Shown here: piece after piece, positions 9,051-18,867 of the stretch
Layout of the letters: each line of letters begins with the position of its first letter
How positions within the stretch are numbered: position 1 is the stretch's first letter
Program-made: the position numbers and the translations under genes
Notes under the pieces: generated by a model
Databases searched by the model: none
The model's input: the letters and a program-made list of their open reading frames with translations, nothing else
Told to the model about the DNA's origin: nothing
Assembly: GCF_003697785.1 (NCBI RefSeq)
Contig: NZ_QOKZ01000005.1
Location: forward strand, 186,001-250,000
DNA: 64,000 nt
DNA from: Paracoccus alkanivorans
GTDB lineage: Bacteria; Pseudomonadota; Alphaproteobacteria; Rhodobacterales; Rhodobacteraceae
Direction of reading: 5' to 3'

Positions 9051-9701
9051 ATGAGCATGACAGCTTTTAATCGCCGGGCATTTCTTGGCTCGGCCGTTGC
9101 GCTTGGAGCGACCGGTTTGGCGGTACCGGGCCTTGCGCAGCAAATCGACCCATATACCGGACAGCCAATCTATGGCGGCGCGGCAGGCGGCGCGACCCCT
9201 GATGCCGGGGCAGTCCAGTATGACAATGGCGGCGACCAGCGCCACAATATATCGAGCTTCCGGGCACAGGACTGGCGTCCTTACTTCAGCAATCTGACCA
9301 ACGGCGCCATCCTGTGCGACATCACCTCGCGCGCGGTGCATTTCTGGTCCGAGGATGAAAGCGTCTATCGCGTCTATCCGTCGTCAATCCCGGTCAGCAA
9401 GGACCTGACCCGCCTTGGCCGGACCGAGGTGATCAAGAAGGTCGAAGGTCCCTCATGGGCGCCGACCCCCGAGATGAAGGCCCGCAACCCCTCCTGGCCC
9501 GATTTCGTGCCGCCGGGGCCGGACAACCCACTTGGAACCCATGCTCTGTGGCTAAGCTGGCAGTATTACCGGATCCACGGGACCCATGACACGCGCAAGA
9601 TCGGGCGCAAATCCTCGAATGGCTGCATCGGTCTGTATAACGAGCATATCAAGGAACTCTTCGGCATGGCCAAGATCGGCACCCAGGTGCTGCTGATCTG
9701 A
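9051..9701 (+). CDS. L,D-transpeptidase (ErfK/YbiS/YkuD family), exported
   Basis: 216 residues. The N-terminus NRRAFLGSAVALGATG is a Tat-like signal, with a twin Arg followed by FLG and a hydrophobic stretch ending near AQQ. The YkuD domain carries HALWLSWQYYRIHGTHD and the catalytic RKSSNGCIGLYN motif. It is expected to form 3-3 peptidoglycan cross-links or link outer-membrane proteins to peptidoglycan. It has its own terminator at 9728 and faces hemH. Confidence 0.9.
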   Translation: MSMTAFNRRAFLGSAVALGATGLAVPGLAQQIDPYTGQPIYGGAAGGATPDAGAVQYDNGGDQRHNISSFRAQDWRPYFSNLTNGAILCDITSRAVHFWSEDESVYRVYPSSIPVSKDLTRLGRTEVIKKVEGPSWAPTPEMKARNPSWPDFVPPGPDNPLGTHALWLSWQYYRIHGTHDTRKIGRKSSNGCIGLYNEHIKELFGMAKIGTQVLLI

Positions 9702-9727
9702 TCCGGCACAAGAACCGAGTATCCACA

Positions 9728-9749
9728 GGGGGCCCGACGGCCCCCTTTT
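9728..9749. terminator. Intrinsic terminator between convergent genes
   Basis: GGGGGCC, loop CGAC, GGCCCCC, then TTTT. It lies 27 bases after the L,D-transpeptidase stop and just beyond the hemH stop; the T tract favours the plus-strand gene. Confidence 0.75.
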
Positions 9750-9756
9750 CGTTCTG

Positions 9757-10785
9757 TCAGACCCATCCACCGATATTCTCGCGGATGACATTCATCATCA
9801 CCTCGATATGCGCCGGGTCGTCGTTGAGACAGGGGATATAGGTGAACCCCTTGCCGCCCGCATGTTCGAACGACTCGCGGATCTCTCCGTTGATTTCCTC
9901 CAGCGTCTCGATGCAGTCGGCTGCAAAGGCAGGTGAGATCACAGCGATGTCGGAATGCCCCTGCCGCGCCAGTTCGGCCACATGCTCGACCGTGTAGGGG
10001 CGCAGCCATTCCTCGCGCCCGAAAACCGACTGGAAGGAGGTGTCGATGATACCGTCCTCCCAGCCCAAACGCTCTTGCAGCAGTCGGGAGGTTTTCCGGC
10101 ACTGGCAGTGATAGGGGTCGCCCTGCGTCAGGTAGCGCTTGGGCATGCCGTGATAGGAGGCGACAAGCCTGGAGGGTTTGCGCCCCTCCAGCGCCCGCTC
10201 GACCGAGCCCGCCAGCGCGTCGATATAATCGGACCGGTCGAAATAGGGAGCGCAGGTGCGCACCGAAGGCTGCCATCTCTGCTCCATCAGCGCCCGAAAA
10301 AGCTGGTCATTCGCTGTCGCCGAGGTCGCCCCCGCATATTGCGGATAAAGCGGCAGGAACAGGATACGGCGGCAGCCCGCCTGGACCATTCGCCCCACGA
10401 CCTCATGGGTCGAGGGGTTTCCATAGCGCATGCAGAACTCCACCATCACCTGTTCGCCCCATTCGGCGGTGGCGCGTTCGCGCAAGGCCTGTGCCTGGTC
10501 GCGGGTGATGGTCATCAGCGGGCTTTCGCCCTTTTCCTCGTTCCAGATGGTCTTGTAATTCGCGCCCGAACTGAAAGGCCGCTTGGTCAGGATGATACCT
10601 TGCAAAATCGGCTGCCATTTCCAGCGCGGCAGGTCGATCACCCGCCGGTCCGAGAGGAACTCGTTCAGATAGCGGCGCATCGACCAGTAGTCATAGCCGT
10701 CCGGCGTGCCCAGATTGGCAATCAGGATCCCTGTTCTAGCGGGCGCTATCCGGGGATGATCGGCGGGCGCATAGGCTGGCGTCAT
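9757..10785 (-). CDS. hemH: Ferrochelatase
   Basis: 342 residues. It inserts iron into protoporphyrin IX, the last step of protoheme synthesis. Visible features are GILIANLGTPDGYD near the N-terminus, CMRYGNPS, LPLYPQYAGATSATANDQ, the catalytic His in ASYHGMPKRY, and ISPAFAADCIETLEEI with the conserved Glu. The start at 10785 (MTPAYAPADHP) overlaps the stop of the upstream methyltransferase (ATGA), so the longer frame to 10878 is rejected. Confidence 0.95.
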   Translation of the reverse strand: MTPAYAPADHPRIAPARTGILIANLGTPDGYDYWSMRRYLNEFLSDRRVIDLPRWKWQPILQGIILTKRPFSSGANYKTIWNEEKGESPLMTITRDQAQALRERATAEWGEQVMVEFCMRYGNPSTHEVVGRMVQAGCRRILFLPLYPQYAGATSATANDQLFRALMEQRWQPSVRTCAPYFDRSDYIDALAGSVERALEGRKPSRLVASYHGMPKRYLTQGDPYHCQCRKTSRLLQERLGWEDGIIDTSFQSVFGREEWLRPYTVEHVAELARQGHSDIAVISPAFAADCIETLEEINGEIRESFEHAGGKGFTYIPCLNDDPAHIEVMMNVIRENIGGWV

Positions 10786-11630
10786 GACTTGTTCCTGATT
10801 TCGTTGAGCGCATCGGCAAGACTTTTCTGTGCGGAGCCGGGACGCAGGGGTTTCTGCTGTGTTTCGGACGGAGCCCATCCAGTCAGAAAAACCAGATCGA
10901 AGCTCGCCTGGATACGGGACGGATCGTCGCGGTCGGGATGGGCCTGCGCATAGATCGCCCCTGCGCGGGCGAATACCTCGCGCCGGGTGGGCCTGCGCAG
11001 CCGCGCGGCCATCGCGTTGCCCTCGCCCATCGCCCGCAAATCATGCGCCAGATGCAGCAGGTCGCGATAGCTGGCACGCTGACTGACCAGATCGGCAACC
11101 GGCAGCGCCAGCCCGGCGCGCGCAAGCAGCGCGCCCATATCGCGGATCTCGCCCATCGGGAGGATCCGCGGCGACAGCCCGCCGGTGACCTCTGCCTCGG
11201 CCTGGGCTATGGCAGCACGCGCCTCGTGCAAGGTCTGCCCGCCGAAACAAACGGCGATGAACAGCCCGTCCTCGCGCAGCGCCCGCGACGACTGCACGAT
11301 CTGCCCGACCGGATCATCGGCCCAGTGCAGCGCCATGGCGTGGACGACCAGATCATGCGATGCCGGAGTCAAATCCAGCACCGGATCGTCGGAAACCACG
11401 CGAGCCTGCGGAAATTCCGCCGACCAGAAGCCTGGAAAACCGGTCACGACGACAGGTGCGCGAAAATCCCTGTTAACTTCCGACAGCCTATCCTTCAGTT
11501 CCGCCGCCGCGATGCGGTGCAATATATCGACATGCCCCTGAAGCATCGCCCTGCGCCGCTGACGCCGCAGCGCCTCGCGATCGGTCAGCGGGGGGCGTTC
11601 GGTAAGGGATGGGGAAGGACTGCTGCTCAT
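10782..11630 (-). CDS. SAM-dependent methyltransferase-like protein (BioC/NDUFAF5-like)
   Basis: About 282 residues. The middle section resembles the class I methyltransferases related to BioC and mitochondrial NDUFAF5 (VLDLTPASHDLVVHAMALHWADDPVGQI, RALREDGLFIAVCFGGQTL, LRAMGEGNAM). The SAM-binding GxGxG is not visible in its classical form (ARVVSDDPVL replaces it), so catalytic activity is uncertain. The start could be 11630 or 11636. It is translationally coupled to hemH and divergent from comF, with almost no intergenic space. Confidence 0.7.
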   Translation of the reverse strand: MSSSPSPSLTERPPLTDREALRRQRRRAMLQGHVDILHRIAAAELKDRLSEVNRDFRAPVVVTGFPGFWSAEFPQARVVSDDPVLDLTPASHDLVVHAMALHWADDPVGQIVQSSRALREDGLFIAVCFGGQTLHEARAAIAQAEAEVTGGLSPRILPMGEIRDMGALLARAGLALPVADLVSQRASYRDLLHLAHDLRAMGEGNAMAARLRRPTRREVFARAGAIYAQAHPDRDDPSRIQASFDLVFLTGWAPSETQQKPLRPGSAQKSLADALNEIRNKS

Positions 11631-12420
11631 GGGCATGGAACATAGGATGCTTCGCGGCCCGGTAAAAGCCATGCTGCGCATGCTTTATCCACCGCAATGC
11701 CTTTCATGCGGCCAGGCCGTTGCGAGCGGACCGGACGTTACCCCTGCGCAAGATGCCGGGGGTGGGCTCTGCCCCGAGTGCTGGCAGGAGACATGTTTCA
11801 TTTCCGGTCTTGCCTGCGCAAGTTGCGGTGCGCCACTTGCCGATGACGGCCATTCCGGCGCCCAGGAGCAAGAGACCAGATGCGACGATTGCCTGTCGGT
11901 CGCACGCCCGTGGCATCACGGCCGGGCGGCAATCGTCTATTCCGGTGTCGGACGGGAACTTGTCCTGACACTGAAACATGGCGATCGACCGGATCTGGCG
12001 CCGACACTTGCCCTCTGGCTGTCGCAGGCCGCCGCGCCGGTCATTCGCCCCGGCATGATCGTCGCACCGGTCCCCCTGCATTTCCGCCGCCTGCTGAAAC
12101 GGCGCTATAACCAGTCCGCCCTGCTCGCCCGGCATCTCGCCGGGATGCAGGGGTTGCACCACCTGCCGGATCTGTTGCTGCGCAGGCGGCACACACCCGG
12201 TCAGGACCATCGCGGCGTGGCGGATCGCTTCGCGAATATCTCGGGAGCGGTCGCCATCAATCCCCGCCGTGCATCCCGCATAGCGGACAAGCAGGTGCTG
12301 CTGGTCGATGACGTGATGACTTCTGGCGCGACCCTCGCCGCCGCGGCAGAGGCGTTGCTGGCAGCGGGATCGGGACCGGTTTCGGTTGCAGTGCTGGCGC
12401 GCGCCGTGAAGGATGCCTAG
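11629..12420 (+). CDS. ComF family phosphoribosyltransferase-like protein
   Basis: 263 residues. The N-terminal zinc-ribbon-like region has paired cysteines (CLSCG, CPECW, CASCG, CDDC). A phosphoribosyltransferase fold follows, with VPLHFRRLLKRRYNQS and the PRPP loop VLLVDDVMTSGAT. ComF proteins are linked to DNA uptake and repair, but the exact reaction is unknown. The ATG at 11629 has a GGAAGGA site upstream; ATG 11647 is an alternative. The 5' end overlaps the divergent methyltransferase start by two bases, so the promoters must lie inside the neighbouring coding regions. Confidence 0.85.
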   Translation: MGMEHRMLRGPVKAMLRMLYPPQCLSCGQAVASGPDVTPAQDAGGGLCPECWQETCFISGLACASCGAPLADDGHSGAQEQETRCDDCLSVARPWHHGRAAIVYSGVGRELVLTLKHGDRPDLAPTLALWLSQAAAPVIRPGMIVAPVPLHFRRLLKRRYNQSALLARHLAGMQGLHHLPDLLLRRRHTPGQDHRGVADRFANISGAVAINPRRASRIADKQVLLVDDVMTSGATLAAAAEALLAAGSGPVSVAVLARAVKDA

Positions 12421-12445
12421 ATAGAGGAAAATCCACCAAACGGAA

Positions 12446-12727
12446 ATGCCAATGACCGATCAGCCGCGTATCGAGATCTATACCACCCGGACCTGCCCTT
12501 TCTGCATTTCGGCGAAATCGCTTCTGCAACGCAAAAATGTCCCCTTCGAGGAAATCGACGTGGGCGCCCAGCCCCAGTTGCGCGCCGAGATGACCCAAAG
12601 GGCGAATGGCCGCCGCACGGTTCCGCAGATCTTCATTGGCGGCAAACATGTGGGTGGCTGCGACGACCTGTTCGCGCTGGAACGCGATGGCAAACTGAAT
12701 CCGTTGCTTGCGGGATCGGCCGCATGA
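12446..12727 (+). CDS. grxC: Glutaredoxin 3
   Basis: 93 residues with the dithiol active site TCPFC near residue 17, the TVPQIFIGG cis-Pro segment and GGCDDL, typical of class I glutaredoxin 3. It reduces disulfides and glutathionylated proteins using glutathione. ATG 12452 is an alternative start with better spacing to a weak GGAA. The stop overlaps the nitrilase ATG (12724). Confidence 0.92.
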   Translation: MPMTDQPRIEIYTTRTCPFCISAKSLLQRKNVPFEEIDVGAQPQLRAEMTQRANGRRTVPQIFIGGKHVGGCDDLFALERDGKLNPLLAGSAA

Positions 12728-13590
12728 CCACTCCCGAACCCGCCTCGCTGAAGATTGCACTGCTGCAGCTCAATTCCGGGGACGATGCCTACGCGAATCT
12801 CGCCGCCACGGTGCCGATGATCCGCGAGGCAGCGTCGGCCGGCGCCAAGTTCGTGCTGACGCCCGAGGTCACGAACCTGCTTTCCCCGGACCGCAAGCGG
12901 CAGGCAGCCATCCTGAAGCCCGAGGCAGAGGATCCGACCCTGTCCGCGTTGCGGGCCGAGGCGAGCGCAGCGGGAATCTGGCTGCTGATCGGCTCGCTGG
13001 CGCTGAAAGGCGACGATCCCGATGACGGGCGTTTCGTGAATCGGAGTTTCCTGATCGATCCGGAGGGCGGGATCGCGGCGCGTTACGACAAGCTGCACAT
13101 GTTCGACGTCACCATCTCGGAGACAGAGCAATATCGCGAAAGCTCTGCCTACCGTCCCGGCAGTCGGGCGGTGCTGGCGCGCGCTGCGGGGCAGCCGGTT
13201 GGCATGACCATATGTTACGACCTGCGCTTTCCCTATCTGTATCGCGATCTGGCAAAGGCCGGGGCGCGGATCCTGACCGTTCCATCGGCCTTCAGCCCCA
13301 CCACCGGCAAGGCGCATTGGGAGGCGCTGCTGCGCGCCCGCGCCATCGAGACCGGCTGTTTCGTGCTGGCGCCGGCGCAATGCGGCACCCATCCCGCCCC
13401 GCATTCGCCTGACCGGCTGCCGCGGCAAAGCCATGGCCATTCGCTCGCGGTCGATCCATGGGGCAACGTGTTGTCCGATGCTGGTGTATCACCGGGGGTG
13501 AGCATGGTTTCCCTTGACCTCGAGGCGGTTGACAGGGCACGGTCCCGCATCCCTTCCCTGGCACATGACCGGGCCTATGACGGCCCCTGA
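12724..13590 (+). CDS. Carbon-nitrogen hydrolase (nitrilase superfamily, Nit1/Nit2-like)
   Basis: 288 residues with the catalytic triad of the family: Glu in TPEVTN, Lys in YDKLHMFD and Cys in TICYDLRFP. The YDKLHMFDV and DLRFP signatures match deaminated-glutathione amidase and omega-amidase members. Coupling to a glutaredoxin gene fits a role in clearing deaminated glutathione, though this is an inference from context. Four-base overlap with grxC. Confidence 0.87.
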   Translation: MTTPEPASLKIALLQLNSGDDAYANLAATVPMIREAASAGAKFVLTPEVTNLLSPDRKRQAAILKPEAEDPTLSALRAEASAAGIWLLIGSLALKGDDPDDGRFVNRSFLIDPEGGIAARYDKLHMFDVTISETEQYRESSAYRPGSRAVLARAAGQPVGMTICYDLRFPYLYRDLAKAGARILTVPSAFSPTTGKAHWEALLRARAIETGCFVLAPAQCGTHPAPHSPDRLPRQSHGHSLAVDPWGNVLSDAGVSPGVSMVSLDLEAVDRARSRIPSLAHDRAYDGP

Positions 13591-14065
13591 GGCAATGACC
13601 ACGACCAAGAACGAAATCGAGCGCGACCAAAGCAGCGACCGGCTGGCCGCAAGCCTGTTTGCCGAAGTCTTCATTGCCGATCAGCTGTCGCGCAGCCTGA
13701 TCAGCCATGCCCTGCCGCGCGGCATGCAGATCTCGCATTTCTCGGTGCTGAACCTGCTGGCCCATGTGAATGAAGAGCGCACACCCGCACAACTGGCCGA
13801 AGCCTTCCACGTCACCCGGGGCGCGATGACCAATACACTGTCCCGGCTGGAATGGGCGGGCCATATCCATATCCGTCCCGATTGGGACGACGCGCGGCGC
13901 AAATTCGTATCGATCAGCCCGGCGGGCCGGGCCGCCCGCGACGCGGCGATCGCCGCCTTCATGCCGATCATCGCCGAGGTCGTGCGCGATATCGGCGCCG
14001 AGCGGGTCCGCCTTGCCCTGCCCGTCCTGCGCGAGCTGCGCCGCAGGCTCGAGGGTGACAGTTAG
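13577..14065 (+). CDS. MarR family transcriptional regulator
   Basis: About 162 residues. The winged-helix segment reads [54 protein letters not shown] and [13 protein letters not shown], typical of MarR. The start is uncertain: ATG 13577 lies inside the nitrilase gene end and ATG 13595 just after it. It is the last gene of the comF-grxC-nitrilase run and its stop overlaps the tail of ubiG on the other strand. No operator was recognised. Confidence 0.85.
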   Translation: MTAPEAMTTTKNEIERDQSSDRLAASLFAEVFIADQLSRSLISHALPRGMQISHFSVLNLLAHVNEERTPAQLAEAFHVTRGAMTNTLSRLEWAGHIHIRPDWDDARRKFVSISPAGRAARDAAIAAFMPIIAEVVRDIGAERVRLALPVLRELRRRLEGDS

Positions 14066-14796
14066 GCGGGCCGTCGCGCCGCGATGGCGTAATTCACCGA
14101 CAGGTCGCGATCGGACAGGCTCCATCCCCATGTCAGCGGGTTGAACACCATCCCCCGCGCATCGACCGGGGCCAGTCCCGCACCGCTCGCCATTTCCGAC
14201 AATTCGTCCGGCGTGATGAAACGGCTCCATTCATGCGTGCCCCTGGGCAGCCAGCGCATGATCCATTCCGCGCCGATGATGGCCGCGCCGAAGCTTTTCG
14301 CCGTGCGGTTCAGGGTCGAGACGATGGCCAAGCCGCCGGGGTGCAGCAAGCTGTGACACGTGGCGATGAAAGCGGCCGGATCGGCGACATGCTCGACAAT
14401 CTCCAGCGCCAGCACCACGTCGAAAAACTCGCCCGATTCGGCCAGCGCCTCGGCTGTGGTGGCACGGTAGTCGATCTCCAGCCCCTGCTGCTCGGCATGC
14501 AGCTTCGCCACAGCGATGTTGCCCTCTGCGGCATCGGCCCCAATGACCTCTGCCCCCAACCGCGCCATCGGTTCGGCGATCAGCCCGCCGCCACAGCCGA
14601 TATCCAGCAGCCTGAGCCCTTCGACGGGTCGCAGGCTGCGCCGGTCCCGTCCATATTCAGCGGCGATCTGTGTCACGATATAGTCAAGCCGCACCGGGTT
14701 CATCATATGCAGCGGCTTGAACTTGCCCTTCGGATCCCACCATTCCGCCGCCATGGCCTCGAACTTGGCGATTTCGGTCGGGTCGATGCTTGTCAT
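14062..14796 (-). CDS. ubiG: Ubiquinone biosynthesis O-methyltransferase
   Basis: 244 residues. It carries [26 protein letters not shown] at the N-terminus, the SAM motif [20 protein letters not shown] and the UbiG-specific [12 protein letters not shown] near the C-terminus. It performs both O-methylations of ubiquinone synthesis. The start at 14796 has AGAAGGA upstream; the open frame to 14907 is not needed. Divergent from pip with a 47-base gap. Confidence 0.95.
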   Translation of the reverse strand: MTSIDPTEIAKFEAMAAEWWDPKGKFKPLHMMNPVRLDYIVTQIAAEYGRDRRSLRPVEGLRLLDIGCGGGLIAEPMARLGAEVIGADAAEGNIAVAKLHAEQQGLEIDYRATTAEALAESGEFFDVVLALEIVEHVADPAAFIATCHSLLHPGGLAIVSTLNRTAKSFGAAIIGAEWIMRWLPRGTHEWSRFITPDELSEMASGAGLAPVDARGMVFNPLTWGWSLSDRDLSVNYAIAARRPA

Positions 14797-14843
14797 GACG
14801 GGTCCTTCTGGCGGGTTGCGGCAGTTGGGCTTATAGTCGGTCC

Positions 14844-15839
14844 ATGGACAGATTGGCAGGACAAATCGGCGCGTCAGATGGCCGCCTTTACCGCTCGACC
14901 GAACCATATGAGCGACGCGTCGTCGATACCGGCGACGGGCATCGGCTTTATGTCGAGGAATGCGGCAATCCCGAGGGCCGGCCGGTCATCGTCCTGCATG
15001 GCGGTCCGGGCGGAGGATGCAGCCCCTATATGCGTCGCTTCTTCGATCCGGAGCATTACCGCGTGGTGCTGTTCGACCAGCGCGGCTGCGGCCGTTCCCG
15101 CCCCGCAGCCTCGGTCGAGGGGAACACCACTCCTGACCTGATCCGCGACATCGAGCAGATCCGCACTGTGCTGGGGATCGAGACCGCGCTGCTCTTTGGC
15201 GGCAGTTGGGGGGCCGCGCTGGCGCTGGCCTATGCGCAGGCGCATCCCGACCGTGTAGCAGGACTGATTCTGCGCGGGGTATTCCTGGGCAGGCAGGCCG
15301 AACTCGACTGGTTCTATGGCGGCGGCGCGGGTCGTTTCTTTCCCGATCTCTGGGCAAGATTCTGCGATCCGATTCCCGAAGCCGAGCGGGATGACATGAT
15401 CGCGGCCTATCACCGCCGGCTCTTTTCCGACGATCTTGGCCAGCAGGGGCGTTATGCAATGCCCTGGCTGATGTGGGAAAACGCGCTGGCCGGGTTACAG
15501 AACTCCGCTACCGGCCACGCGCCCCCCGAATATGCCCGCGCCTTCGCCCGGCTGGAGAATCACTATTTCGCCAATGGCTGCTTTCTGGACGAGGGTCAGC
15601 TCCTGCGCGACCGGCATCTGATCGAGCATCTGCCCGCCGTGATCGTGCAGGGGCGCTACGACATGGTTTGCCCGCCGCTTTCGGCATATGAGCTGGCGCG
15701 GGGCTGGGAAAAATGCGACCTGCGCCTGATGCCCGCCTCGGGACATGCATTGTCGGAGCCGCGGATCTCGGCGGAACTTGTGCGGGTCATGGATGCGATT
15801 CGCGACGATGACCGGCGCGAATCGGGAAAGGCGGATTGA
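14844..15839 (+). CDS. pip: Proline iminopeptidase
   Basis: 331 residues of the alpha/beta-hydrolase S33 family. It shows [21 protein letters not shown], the nucleophile elbow [14 protein letters not shown] and GRYDMVCP, with His in SGHALSEP. It removes N-terminal proline from peptides in the cytoplasm. A TATAGT at 14832-14837 lies only seven bases before the ATG and there is no ribosome binding site, so the mRNA may be leaderless. It is followed by a separate promoter for rimP. Confidence 0.92.
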   Translation: MDRLAGQIGASDGRLYRSTEPYERRVVDTGDGHRLYVEECGNPEGRPVIVLHGGPGGGCSPYMRRFFDPEHYRVVLFDQRGCGRSRPAASVEGNTTPDLIRDIEQIRTVLGIETALLFGGSWGAALALAYAQAHPDRVAGLILRGVFLGRQAELDWFYGGGAGRFFPDLWARFCDPIPEAERDDMIAAYHRRLFSDDLGQQGRYAMPWLMWENALAGLQNSATGHAPPEYARAFARLENHYFANGCFLDEGQLLRDRHLIEHLPAVIVQGRYDMVCPPLSAYELARGWEKCDLRLMPASGHALSEPRISAELVRVMDAIRDDDRRESGKAD

Positions 15840-15862
15840 CATGCTTCACTGCCATCGCCTGC

Positions 15863-15891
15863 TTGCAATCCGGAAGATTCGGTCCTATATG
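15863..15891 (+). promoter_or_regulatory. Strong sigma70-type promoter for the rimP-nusA-infB operon
   Basis: TTGCAA (15863-15868), a 17-base spacer and TATATG (15886-15891). It lies 24 bases after the pip stop. Transcription would start near 15898, giving an 85-90 base leader before the rimP ATG at 15985. Confidence 0.6.
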
Positions 15892-15941
15892 CGGGTCAAC
15901 AGCGGTGCAGGCTTCCACCCCCTGCCCACCGGAAGTTTCGC

Positions 15942-15967
15942 ACGGGCCCGCTGACGGCCCGTTTTTT
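15942..15967 (+). terminator. Intrinsic terminator inside the rimP leader (possible attenuator)
   Basis: ACGGGCC (15942-15948), loop CGCTGAC, GGCCCGT (15956-15962) and a run of six T. It lies downstream of the promoter at 15863 and upstream of the rimP ribosome binding site (GAAAGGA near 15975). A second hairpin (GTGC...CTTCC pairing with GGAAG...GCAC, 15905-15943) touches its foot. It could end pip transcription, but its place after the rimP promoter suggests attenuation of the operon. Confidence 0.7.
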
Positions 15968-15984
15968 GTATCCGAAAGGAAGTC

Positions 15985-16608
15985 ATGTCCAACGATCTGA
16001 TCGCCAAGACCGCCATCGACAGGCGCCTTGCCGAGATCATCACCCCGGTGATCGAGGATCTTGGCTTCGAGCTGGTGCGCGTGCGGCTGCAGGGCGGCAA
16101 GACGGCGACCCTGCAGATCATGGCCGACCGTCCCGAGGGCGGCATCAATGTCGATGATTGCGGCGATATCTCCGTCGCTGTTAGCGCCACGCTGGATGTC
16201 GAGGACCCGATCGAGGATGCCTATCACCTCGAAGTGTCCAGCCCCGGCATTGACCGTCCGCTGACCCGGCTGAAGGATTTCGCGGCATTCGAGGGTTACG
16301 AGGCCAGGCTGGAAACCAACCAGCCCATCGACGGGCGCAAACGCTGGAAGGGCGTGCTCGCTGGCGTCGAGGGCGACGAAGTCCTGATAAATATAGAAGA
16401 AGGCGGTGAGGTGCAGACCATCGGGCTGAATTTCGACTGGCTGTCGGACGCCAAGCTGGTTCTGACCGATGAACTGATCCGCGAAATGCTGCGTCAGAAG
16501 AAAGAGGCCGGTGTCGAGATCGACAATCTCGACGAGACCGCCTTCGACGCGATTGAAACCGACGATGAACAGGGCGCGGACAGCGCCGATGACGCAAGGA
16601 GTAAGTGA
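15985..16608 (+). CDS. rimP: Ribosome maturation factor RimP
   Basis: 207 residues. It shows the RimP signature regions [22 protein letters not shown], the [20 protein letters not shown] helix and [14 protein letters not shown]. It assists 30S subunit assembly. The C-terminal tail is acidic. It has a good GAAAGGA site and its stop overlaps the nusA ATG (TGATG). First gene of the conserved rimP-nusA-ylxR-infB operon. Confidence 0.96.
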   Translation: MSNDLIAKTAIDRRLAEIITPVIEDLGFELVRVRLQGGKTATLQIMADRPEGGINVDDCGDISVAVSATLDVEDPIEDAYHLEVSSPGIDRPLTRLKDFAAFEGYEARLETNQPIDGRKRWKGVLAGVEGDEVLINIEEGGEVQTIGLNFDWLSDAKLVLTDELIREMLRQKKEAGVEIDNLDETAFDAIETDDEQGADSADDARSK

Positions 16609-18224
16609 TGGCAATCACCTCTGCCAACCAGCTGGAACTGTTGCAGACGGCCGAGGCCGTCGCGCGCGAGAAGATGATCGAGCCTGAACTGGTCATCGAA
16701 GCGATGGAGGACAGCCTCGCCCGTGCCGCCAAGTCGCGCTACGGCGCCGAGATGGATATCCGGGTCAAGATCGACCGCAAGACCGGCAATGCCAGCTTTA
16801 CCCGCGTCCGGACCGTGGTCGAGGATGACGCGGTCGAGAATTACCAGGCCGAACTGACCGTCGAACAGGCCCGCCCCTATCTGGACGATCCGAAGGTCGG
16901 CGACGTGATCGTGGACGAGGTGCCGCCGGTCGAACTGGGCCGGATCGCCGCGCAATCGGCCAAGCAGGTCATCCTGCAGCGCGTCCGCGAAGCCGAGCGC
17001 GACCGTCAATACGAGGAATTCAAGGACCGTGCCGGCACCATCATCAACGGTGTCGTCAAGCGCGAGGAATACGGCAATATCATCGTCGATGTAGGCCGTG
17101 GCGAGGCGATCCTGCGCCGCAACGAAAAGATCGGCCGCGAAAGCTATCGCCCGAACGACCGTATCCGCGCCTATGTCAAGGATGTCCGCCGCGAGACCCG
17201 TGGCCCGCAGATCTTCCTGTCGCGCACCGATCCGCAATTCATGGCGGAACTGTTCAAGATGGAAGTGCCGGAAATCTATGACGGCATCATCGAGATCAAG
17301 GCCGTGGCCCGTGACCCCGGCTCGCGCGCGAAAATCGCCGTGATCAGCTATGACAACTCGATCGACCCGGTCGGCGCCTGCGTTGGCATGCGCGGCAGCC
17401 GCGTTCAGGCCGTGGTCGGCGAATTGCAGGGCGAGAAGATCGACATCATCCCGTGGAACGAGGATCAGGCGACCTTCCTCGTGAACGCGCTGCAGCCCGC
17501 CGAGGTCAGCAAGGTCGTGTTCGACGAGGATGGCGGCCGCATCGAGGTCGTGGTGCCGGACGAGCAGCTTTCGCTGGCCATCGGCCGCCGCGGCCAGAAC
17601 GTGCGCCTCGCCAGCCAGTTGACGGGCCTGGATATCGACATTCTCACCGAGGAAGAGGAATCCAAGCGCCGCCAGGCCGAGTTCAACGCCCGCACCAAGC
17701 TGTTCATGGATGCGCTGGACCTGGACGAATTCTTTGCCCAGCTTCTGGTCGCCGAAGGCTTCACCGATCTGGAAGAGGTCGCCTATGTCGAACAGGACGA
17801 GTTGCTGAGCATCGAGGGCGTGGACGAAAGCACGGCCGAGGAATTGCAGGCCCGTGCCCGTGACGTCCTGGAAGCCCGTAACAAGGCGGCACTGGAAAAT
17901 GCCCGCGCGCTCGGGGTCGAGGATTCGCTGGTTGAATTCGAGGGGCTCACTCCCCAGATGATCGAGGCGCTGGCGAAGGACGGCATCAAGACGCTGGAGG
18001 ATTTCGCGACCTGCGCCGATTGGGAACTGGCCGGGGGCTGGACCACCGTGGATGGCCAGCGCGTCAAGGACGAAGGCCTTCTGGAACCTTTCGACGTCTC
18101 GCTGGAGGAAGCGCAGACCATGGTCATGACCGCGCGCGTCAGCCTTGGCTGGGTCGATCCGGCAGAGCTGGAGGCACCGGCCGAGGAAGCCGGGACCGAA
18201 ACCGACGAGGAGGCCGGGGCCTGA
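16608..18224 (+). CDS. nusA: Transcription termination/antitermination factor NusA
   Basis: 538 residues. Domain order: N-terminal RNA-polymerase-binding domain (1-125), S1 domain (about 135-200; [24 protein letters not shown]), KH1/KH2 (about 230-345; [19 protein letters not shown] and [17 protein letters not shown]), then two helix-hairpin-helix type acidic repeats. It modulates pausing, termination and antitermination. The start is ATG 16608, directly after the rimP stop; a GTG three bases upstream is less likely. Confidence 0.97.
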   Translation: MAITSANQLELLQTAEAVAREKMIEPELVIEAMEDSLARAAKSRYGAEMDIRVKIDRKTGNASFTRVRTVVEDDAVENYQAELTVEQARPYLDDPKVGDVIVDEVPPVELGRIAAQSAKQVILQRVREAERDRQYEEFKDRAGTIINGVVKREEYGNIIVDVGRGEAILRRNEKIGRESYRPNDRIRAYVKDVRRETRGPQIFLSRTDPQFMAELFKMEVPEIYDGIIEIKAVARDPGSRAKIAVISYDNSIDPVGACVGMRGSRVQAVVGELQGEKIDIIPWNEDQATFLVNALQPAEVSKVVFDEDGGRIEVVVPDEQLSLAIGRRGQNVRLASQLTGLDIDILTEEEESKRRQAEFNARTKLFMDALDLDEFFAQLLVAEGFTDLEEVAYVEQDELLSIEGVDESTAEELQARARDVLEARNKAALENARALGVEDSLVEFEGLTPQMIEALAKDGIKTLEDFATCADWELAGGWTTVDGQRVKDEGLLEPFDVSLEEAQTMVMTARVSLGWVDPAELEAPAEEAGTETDEEAGA

Positions 18225-18246
18225 CCGCCCCGGATCTGGCAAGGCC

Positions 18247-18867
18247 GTGAGCCGAGGCGGACGGGACAAAACGCGCGAGCAGCCGGAACGCCGCTGCATC
18301 GTGACCGGCGAGGTGCAGCCCAAGCCGGGGCTGATCCGTTTCGTCATCGGGCCGGACAATCTGGTGGTGCCGGATCTGGCGGAAAAGCTGCCCGGCCGCG
18401 GCATCTGGGTTGCAGCCGACCGTGCGGCTATCGAAAAGGCCGCGGCCAAGGGATTATTCTCGCGCGCCGCCAAGGCCCAGGTGAAGGCGCCCGAGTCTCT
18501 GGCCGGAATGGTCGAGGATGGCCTGGCGCGGCGTGTCGTGGAACTGGTTTCGCTGGCCCGCAAATCCGGAAACGCGGTGGCCGGGTTCGAAAAGGTCAAG
18601 GGATGGCTGGCCGATGGCAAGGCCAAGGTGCTGCTGCAGGCCAGCGATGGCTCGGAACGTGGGAAGGGCAAGCTGTGGACGCCAACGGGCGGACGCTGGT
18701 TCGGTTGCCTCACCGCCTCAGAATTGGGTTTGTCCTTCGGGCGCGATCATGTCATACACGGCGCGCTTGCGGCGAGTGGCCTGACGGACAAGGTGATCTT
18801 GGAAGCCGGCAGACTGACGGGTCTGCGCGGGCATGACGGTGGCAATACGGCCACCGGGAAGGAATGA
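18247..18867 (+). CDS. RNA-binding protein: YlxR (DUF448) domain fused to an L7Ae-like domain
   Basis: 206 residues. The first half is a YlxR/DUF448 domain ([21 protein letters not shown]...[12 protein letters not shown]). The second half resembles the L7Ae/YlxQ fold ([40 protein letters not shown]). In Firmicutes these are separate genes, ylxR and ylxQ, between nusA and infB; here they form one protein, a common alphaproteobacterial arrangement. GTG 18247 is preferred because AAGG precedes it and the DUF448 domain follows; the open frame extends upstream into nusA. The stop overlaps the infB ATG. Confidence 0.85.
   Translation: MSRGGRDKTREQPERRCIVTGEVQPKPGLIRFVIGPDNLVVPDLAEKLPGRGIWVAADRAAIEKAAAKGLFSRAAKAQVKAPESLAGMVEDGLARRVVELVSLARKSGNAVAGFEKVKGWLADGKAKVLLQASDGSERGKGKLWTPTGGRWFGCLTASELGLSFGRDHVIHGALAASGLTDKVILEAGRLTGLRGHDGGNTATGKE

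Noticed and set aside
15840..15941. A tRNA gene in front of rimP, as in E. coli
   Set aside because: No cloverleaf, T-arm GTTCGA-type sequence or CCA end could be laid out here; a promoter and hairpins explain the stretch better.
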